Source: Kiritimatiellales bacterium
GTDB taxonomy: Bacteria; Verrucomicrobiota; Kiritimatiellia; Kiritimatiellales; Pontiellaceae
DNA length: 10,591 nt
Assembly: GCA_030621805.1 (NCBI GenBank)
Contig: JAUXGY010000028.1
Span: forward strand, 1-10,591
Reading direction: 5' to 3'
The position numbers and the translations under genes are program-made. The stretch's first letter is position 1. Each line of letters opens with the position of its first letter. Below the pieces are notes generated by a model. That model ran no database searches. It worked only from the letters and a program-made list of their open reading frames with translations, and was not told the origin of the DNA. Below, in pieces: positions 7,032-10,591 of the stretch.

Positions 7032-7085
7032 CGCAGAGGCGCTGAGAACGCAGAGGTCCAACCATTTATCTCTGCGGTCTCTGCG
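7032..7085. repeat. Palindromic intergenic repeat, cgcagagg type (second family member)
   Basis: CGCAGAG occurs at 7032-7038 and 7049-7055, and its inverse CTCTGCG at 7070-7076 and 7079-7085. The inner pair (loop 14 nt) and the outer pair form a long interrupted stem, and alternative registers are possible. The left half aligns with the element at 4349-4420 (cgcagaggcgctgagaacgc versus cgcaaaggtgcaaagaacgc), so these are diverged copies of one family. It sits between the pseudopilin remnant and copy 2 of the 36-bp repeat. Confidence 0.7.
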
Positions 7086-7101
7086 TCTTTAGTGAGCGGA
7101 G

Positions 7102-7137
7102 CGAACGAGCGAGGGATAAATACGACTCAAGTTAATT
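7102..7137 (+). repeat. 36-bp dispersed repeat, copy 2
   Basis: It begins CGAACGAGCGAGGGATAAAT and ends CAAGTTAATT, identical to the reverse complement of 4465-4500 except for one base. The preceding bases continue in the same style (gagcggagCGAACGAGCGAG), so the full element may start a little earlier here. Directly after it, GTTAAT (7131-7136) and ATTAAC (7142-7147) form a 6-bp inverted pair. From 7148 to 7222 I see nothing I can assign. Confidence 0.8.
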
Positions 7138-7222
7138 TGATATTAACACCTTCCGATGCCTCTTTTTCAACCGTATAAATTTGCTTGGCCGTTTGAACCG
7201 ATCTCCCGTCAACCCTTCCGCG

Positions 7223-7405
7223 CTACATCGCCAATAACGTGGCAAAGCCACCAAAGAAGATGCCGATCAGGAGGGCGATGCCAAAGAAGACGAGATAGAA
7301 CAGAAGGATGGCGGGGATCGAGGCCAGCATGAGTTTGAGGATAATGCCGATCATCCGGCCAAAGGGAATATCGATGTCGGTTACGGTGATGCGATTGTCG
7401 TTCAT
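7223..7405 (-). CDS. Small hydrophobic membrane protein, 60 aa
   Basis: This short gene is supported by a strong Shine-Dalgarno: AAGGAG at 7417-7412 on the minus strand, 6 nt before the ATG at 7405-7403. The protein has a polar head (MNDNRITVTDIDIPFGR, 1-17) followed by about 43 mostly hydrophobic residues with Lys24 as the only charge (IGIILKLMLASIPAILLF then YLVFFGIALLIGIFFGGF). This would span the membrane once or, more likely, twice around the region near residues 38-41. I do not recognise a characterised family. It stands alone on the minus strand between the repeat-rich region and the divergently transcribed fkp gene, so context gives no function. The Shine-Dalgarno lies within a predicted hairpin (7409-7439), which suggests control of translation. 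Longer alternative frames overlapping it lack such a ribosome site. Confidence 0.75.
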   Translation of the reverse strand: MNDNRITVTDIDIPFGRMIGIILKLMLASIPAILLFYLVFFGIALLIGIFFGGFATLLAM

Positions 7406-7408
7406 GGA

Positions 7409-7439
7409 AGTCTCCTTTTAATGATGTGAAAGGAAGACT
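7409..7439 (-). promoter_or_regulatory. Leader hairpin covering the Shine-Dalgarno of the small membrane protein
   Basis: In the minus-strand transcript, AGTCTTCCTTT (7439-7429) can pair with AAAGGAGACT (7418-7409): ten base pairs with one bulged U and a 10-nt loop. The 3' arm contains the entire AAGGAG ribosome-binding sequence, 3 nt after which comes TCC-ATG territory. Folding would block initiation. Such a layout is known from RNA thermometers and other translation switches. The same inverted repeat could instead be a DNA operator. Confidence 0.5.
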
Positions 7440-7462
7440 AGCGAACATGAGGCGAGGCGGCC

Positions 7463-7489
7463 ATTACAATGGTGACCAAGGGTTGTAAT
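7463..7489. promoter_or_regulatory. Inverted repeat upstream of fkp
   Basis: ATTACAA (7463-7469) and TTGTAAT (7483-7489) are exact 7-bp inverted arms with a 13-bp spacer, ending 27 bp before the fkp start. TACAAT within the left arm (7465-7470) also resembles a -10 element, but no convincing -35 lies at the right distance. It may be an operator or a 5'-leader hairpin. Confidence 0.35.
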
Positions 7490-7516
7490 CCAGAGAGGGT
7501 TTGGTAGCTTGACGGG

Positions 7517-10408
7517 ATGAAATCGCAAACTCCTTTTGACCTATTGCTCTCGCTTCCACCGAACATGTGCGGCCACCTCGCCGACTGCGAACCTGCCGTG
7601 GCGGAACGAGCCTTTTCCACCTTCGATCCCCCCGGACAGCAGCTGGGATCGGGCGGAGGAACGGCCTATGTGCTGGAACAGGCATGGCGCGATTCGGGCA
7701 TCGCGTCCTTTTCAGAATGGTTGGAAAAAAACGGAAAGCTGATTATCCACGGCGGGGGCGAGAGTCGCCGACTGCCGACGTATGCCGCCGCTGGAAAGCT
7801 GTTCATCCCGATGCCGGTGTTTCGCTGGGCGGTCGGACAACGACTGGATCAAACCTTGCTCGATCTGGCGGAGCCGACGTTGCAAAAGCTGGCTCAAGTG
7901 GCCTCCGAAAAGTCGCGCGTGATGGTGGCTAGTGGTGATGTGCTGGTACGGATGGAAGGGGAACTTCCGGAACTTCCGGATGCCGATGTGGTCTTCTTTG
8001 GCCTCTGGGTGAAGCCGGAGGAAGCGCAGAATTTCGGAGTTATGTTCTGTGATCGCCACGAGCCGGAAAAGCTCGTCACCTTCCTGCAAAAACCATCGCC
8101 CGATACCATTCGCGAAAAGTCGCGCGATGATCTCTTCCTGATTGATGTTGGCATCTGGTTGCTGAGCGAAAGGGCGGTGAACTGTCTGATGAAAAAAACG
8201 GGCTGGGATGCTCAAAAGAAGGCCTTTGCCCATGAGGTGCCCAACACCTACGACCTGTATGGAAGCTGGGCGCACCATCTAGGCTCTTCGCCGGTCGAGA
8301 CCGATCCGGAAGTGGGTCAGCTGACCACGGCGGTGGTACCGCTGCCCCGTGCCGAATTCTATCATTTCGGCACCTGTTCCGACATGATGCAGTCGCTCTA
8401 TGAACTCCAAAATCTGGAAGCCGACCAGACCAAGCTCGGTGCGGTTCCATCGCTGGCACAGCCGCGCCAGTTTGTGCAGAATGCGGTATTCAAAGCCCCG
8501 TTGCTGCGCGAGGAAAACCATTCGCTTTGGGTGGAAAACAGCCATATTCCCGCATCGTGGAAAATCGCCGCAGAAAATATTCTGACGGGTGTTCCGGAAA
8601 ACGAATGGGCGCTTGAACTTGAAAACGGGATCTGTCTTGATTTTGTGCCGCTTGGGGAACAACGAGGTCTGCGCGTTTATGGTTTTGCCGATGCCTTTCG
8701 CGGAGCGATGGGCGAGGAAGCAACCCGCTGGATCGGCCGACCGGTTTCTGAATGGTTTACAGCGCGCGGCCTCACCTTGGAAGAGGCGAGGATCGACCCG
8801 CAGACCGATTTGCAGCTGGCCGCGCTCTTTCCAGTATTAGATAAATTTGACCCCGCCTTTGTGAAATGGATGTTTGCCGCTAAGCCCAAGGATTCCGCCG
8901 AGTGGCGCAGCCTGTGGCTGAAGTCAGAACGCCTTTCCGCCCGGCAGCTTGGGCAGCAAGCAAATTTAAACCGGATGTATAAAATGCGGAGTGCCCTGCG
9001 AGAGGGAACACTGCCGTTGATGGCAAAACATGCGGAACACAGTGTCTTCTATAAGCTCGACCTCGAAGCCACGGCAAAGCTCTATGCCGCCAGTCCGCAC
9101 GCGCTTCCGGAACCCCTCGATGCGGCGACGCTGCGCAACCCGCTGGTGGCCCTGCACGACCAAATGTTCCGTTCCGATGTCTTGCGGCGGCGGGGCGATG
9201 GGGCATCGGAGCAGCACGAACAAGAGGCCTTTCAAACCTTGCGCCGACTGATCGTGAACCGATACAAGAAAACTCCGGTGGTGCCCGCGAATACCTTGAT
9301 GGCCGATCAGATTGTATGGGGGCGTTGTCCCGTGCGGCTCGACTTTGCCGGCGGTTGGGCCGACACCCCGCCATTTTGCCTAGAGCATGGCGGAACCGTT
9401 TTGAATATTGCGGTGGAGCTTAATGGCCAGCCGCCCATCCAGATCTTTGCCCGTCGGACTCCGGAAAATGAACTGGTTATTCGCTCCATCGACCTCGGAC
9501 TGACCGAGCATTTGAAAACCTATGATGACGTACGGTCCTACGACCAACTGGGGAGTGGTTTCACAGTCGCCCGTGCGGCCTTTGCGCTGGCTGGGTTCCA
9601 TCCCGACTTTAACGGCGGCGCGTTTGCATCGCTCGAAGAACAACTCCAGGCTACGGGCGGCGGAGTCGAAATTTCGATGCTCGCTGCGATCCCAAAAGGC
9701 TCCGGCCTCGGAACGAGTAGCATGCTGGCCGCGACCCTTCTGGGGGTGTTGTCCGACTTTTCCGGCCTGAACTGGGACAAGGTTGAAATCACGCAGCGGA
9801 CGTTGGCGCTGGAACAAATGCTCACGAGCGGCGGTGGATGGCAGGACCAAGTCGGCGGAGTCTTTCCCGGCATCAAGCTGGTGAAGACCGTGCCGGGGTT
9901 GGAGCAACAACCGGTGGTGCGCTGGTTGCCGGGTCGGTTTTTCCAGGGGCCGCAAAAAGAGCGAATGCTACTCTACTACACGGGGATCACCCGCGTGGCT
10001 CGCGATATTCTCGGAGAGATTGTCCGGGGTATTTTCCTCAATTCCAACGCCCGGCTGGAAACCGTGCATGCCATCGCGCAGGCCGCCGAGTTTTGCCACG
10101 ACGCCATCCAGCGCGACGACTTCGAGGCCTTTGCCGAAGCGATTCGGCGCAGTTGGAAACTTAACAATGAACTCGACCCCGGAACCAATACGCCCGAGGT
10201 GCAAAAGATTTTCGACGATACCCGCGATGACCTCGCCGCCGCGAAACTACTCGGAGCGGGCGGTGGTGGTTATCTCTTCATGATCGCCAACGATACGGAG
10301 GCCGCCCTTCGTATCCGGCAACAGCTGGAAAAACAGCCGCCCAATCCCGGCGCGCGCTTCGTCGACTTTTCCCTCTCCGAGACCGGCCTACAGATTACGC
10401 GGAGCTGA
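7517..10408 (+). CDS. fkp: Bifunctional L-fucokinase / L-fucose-1-phosphate guanylyltransferase
   Basis: This 963-aa fusion matches the layout and size of Bacteroides fragilis Fkp (949 aa). It catalyses both steps of L-fucose salvage: ATP-dependent phosphorylation to fucose-1-phosphate, then GTP-dependent formation of GDP-L-fucose. The N-terminal pyrophosphorylase half (about 1-430) shows LGSGGGTAYVLEQAW (43-57) and IIHGGGESRRLPTYAAAGK (76-94), the nucleotide-binding motifs of this family, and IPMPVFRW (97-104). A linking region follows (about 430-595). The C-terminal GHMP kinase (about 596-960) has motif 1 GRCPVRLDFAGGWADTPP (602-619), motif 2 PKGSGLGTSS (726-735) and motif 3 LGAGGGGYLFMIA (912-924). 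All key motifs are intact, so both activities are expected. GDP-fucose would feed fucosyltransferases making surface polysaccharide or glycoproteins; none is in the window. Only a poor Shine-Dalgarno precedes ATG 7517, but homology begins at once (LLSLPPNMCGHLADC, 10-24), which supports this start. Confidence 0.96.
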   Translation: MKSQTPFDLLLSLPPNMCGHLADCEPAVAERAFSTFDPPGQQLGSGGGTAYVLEQAWRDSGIASFSEWLEKNGKLIIHGGGESRRLPTYAAAGKLFIPMPVFRWAVGQRLDQTLLDLAEPTLQKLAQVASEKSRVMVASGDVLVRMEGELPELPDADVVFFGLWVKPEEAQNFGVMFCDRHEPEKLVTFLQKPSPDTIREKSRDDLFLIDVGIWLLSERAVNCLMKKTGWDAQKKAFAHEVPNTYDLYGSWAHHLGSSPVETDPEVGQLTTAVVPLPRAEFYHFGTCSDMMQSLYELQNLEADQTKLGAVPSLAQPRQFVQNAVFKAPLLREENHSLWVENSHIPASWKIAAENILTGVPENEWALELENGICLDFVPLGEQRGLRVYGFADAFRGAMGEEATRWIGRPVSEWFTARGLTLEEARIDPQTDLQLAALFPVLDKFDPAFVKWMFAAKPKDSAEWRSLWLKSERLSARQLGQQANLNRMYKMRSALREGTLPLMAKHAEHSVFYKLDLEATAKLYAASPHALPEPLDAATLRNPLVALHDQMFRSDVLRRRGDGASEQHEQEAFQTLRRLIVNRYKKTPVVPANTLMADQIVWGRCPVRLDFAGGWADTPPFCLEHGGTVLNIAVELNGQPPIQIFARRTPENELVIRSIDLGLTEHLKTYDDVRSYDQLGSGFTVARAAFALAGFHPDFNGGAFASLEEQLQATGGGVEISMLAAIPKGSGLGTSSMLAATLLGVLSDFSGLNWDKVEITQRTLALEQMLTSGGGWQDQVGGVFPGIKLVKTVPGLEQQPVVRWLPGRFFQGPQKERMLLYYTGITRVARDILGEIVRGIFLNSNARLETVHAIAQAAEFCHDAIQRDDFEAFAEAIRRSWKLNNELDPGTNTPEVQKIFDDTRDDLAAAKLLGAGGGGYLFMIANDTEAALRIRQQLEKQPPNPGARFVDFSLSETGLQITRS

Positions 10409-10457
10409 TTTTGGATCCGCTCTATCGCGCATAATGCATCTTTGAGGGTTTCGTTCT

Positions 10458-10495
10458 GAGCCCTTTCGGAAGGATTTCCGGGTAAAACAGGGCTC
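10458..10495 (+). terminator. Nested stem-loop after fkp, possible terminator
   Basis: GAGCCCT (10458-10464) pairs with AGGGCTC (10489-10495), and inside it CGGAA (10467-10471) pairs with TTCCG (10476-10480) around a 4-nt loop. It lies 49 nt after the fkp stop and is followed by CATTTTG, so only a four-T run is available. A weak intrinsic terminator is plausible. The right arm abuts the first palindrome described next. Confidence 0.4.
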
Positions 10496-10526
10496 CATTT
10501 TGATATAGTATACTATATCAAAATGG
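10495..10526. promoter_or_regulatory. 32-bp perfect palindrome, operator-like site O1
   Basis: The arm CCATTTTGATATAGTA (10495-10510) is followed directly by its exact reverse complement (10511-10526), with no spacer. A perfect 16-bp-arm palindrome in noncoding DNA is far beyond chance. Its core ATATAGTATACTATAT recurs at 10555-10570. It looks like the site of a dimeric repressor; the family cannot be assigned from the site alone. Confidence 0.7.
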
Positions 10527-10554
10527 TTGTTATTGGCCATTTTTTGGCTAAAAT
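10527..10554 (+). promoter_or_regulatory. Possible promoter between the two palindromes, facing right
   Basis: TTGTTA (10527-10532, 4 of 6 to -35) and TAAAAT (10549-10554, 5 of 6 to -10) are 16 bp apart. The -35 starts at the base after O1 and the -10 ends at the base before O2, so the predicted start near 10561 lies inside O2. The regulated gene would be beyond the right edge. Confidence 0.45.
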
Positions 10555-10577
10555 ATATAGTATACTATATCAAAATG
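10555..10577. promoter_or_regulatory. Second operator-like site O2 (23-bp direct copy of part of O1)
   Basis: These 23 bases are identical to 10503-10525. The central 16 bp (10555-10570) are a perfect palindrome and the right half extends to TCAAAATG as in O1, while the left flank diverges. The centres of O1 and O2 are 52 bp apart, close to five DNA turns, so two bound dimers would sit on the same face. Confidence 0.7.
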
Positions 10578-10591
10578 CGGGAGTCATCGGG

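Noticed and set aside
6831..7061. Minus-strand 76-codon ORF over the pseudopilin remnant
   Set aside because: Basic, motif-free reading. The frame with the CPSAGTYTLN pattern is a different one and explains the sequence better.
7209..7448. 79-codon minus-strand ORF overlapping the small membrane protein
   Set aside because: It lacks a Shine-Dalgarno and has an R/H/P-rich composition, whereas the 60-aa frame has AAGGAG at ideal spacing and a coherent membrane segment.

Overview
The window reads as chromosomal DNA of a free-living, carbohydrate-degrading bacterium. My best guess is a member of the PVC superphylum, near Kiritimatiellota/Verrucomicrobiota (Pontiella-like). This is an inference. 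It rests on a DUF5107/TPR protein next to a sugar-porter permease and an AraC regulator, a fused fucokinase/GDP-fucose pyrophosphorylase, a fragment resembling the C-terminus of the pseudopilins abundant in those genomes, and palindromic intergenic repeats of the cgcaaagg/cgcagagg type. No phylogenetic marker gene is present, so the placement is tentative.

Layout. (1) 1-3237, minus strand: a probable two-gene operon made of a sugar-porter MFS permease (upstream) and, 4 nt later, a DUF5107/TPR protein that runs off the left edge. (2) 3238-3348: divergent control region with repeated CCTAT half-sites. (3) 3349-4293, plus strand: an AraC-family regulator with a cupin sensor domain, the likely regulator of the operon it faces. 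(4) 4294-4594: gene-free, with a palindromic repeat, one copy of a 36-bp repeat and a possible promoter. (5) 4595-6733, plus strand: a two-gene unit of a PTS EIIA (Fru/Ntr-type) protein and a CPA2-type cation/proton antiporter, 6 nt apart. (6) 6734-7222: gene-poor, with a large stem-loop element, a pseudopilin-like gene remnant on the minus strand, a second palindromic repeat and an inverted second copy of the 36-bp repeat. (7) 7223-7405, minus strand: a 60-aa hydrophobic protein whose Shine-Dalgarno lies inside a predicted hairpin. (8) 7517-10408, plus strand: fkp, the bifunctional L-fucose salvage enzyme. (9) 10409-10591: a nested hairpin and a pair of strong palindromic operator-like sites 52 bp apart, with a possible promoter between them facing right out of the window.

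How it may work together. The left part looks like a self-regulated sugar uptake/utilisation unit: regulator senses sugar, permease imports it, DUF5107 protein acts in the cytoplasm. Fkp would turn L-fucose into GDP-fucose for fucosylated surface glycans. The EIIA/antiporter pair is probably an ion-homeostasis module in which the EIIA regulates the transporter rather than moving sugar. The most unusual signals are non-coding: the twin palindromes at the right edge, the hairpin over a Shine-Dalgarno, and inverted repeat copies bracketing the EIIA/antiporter unit.
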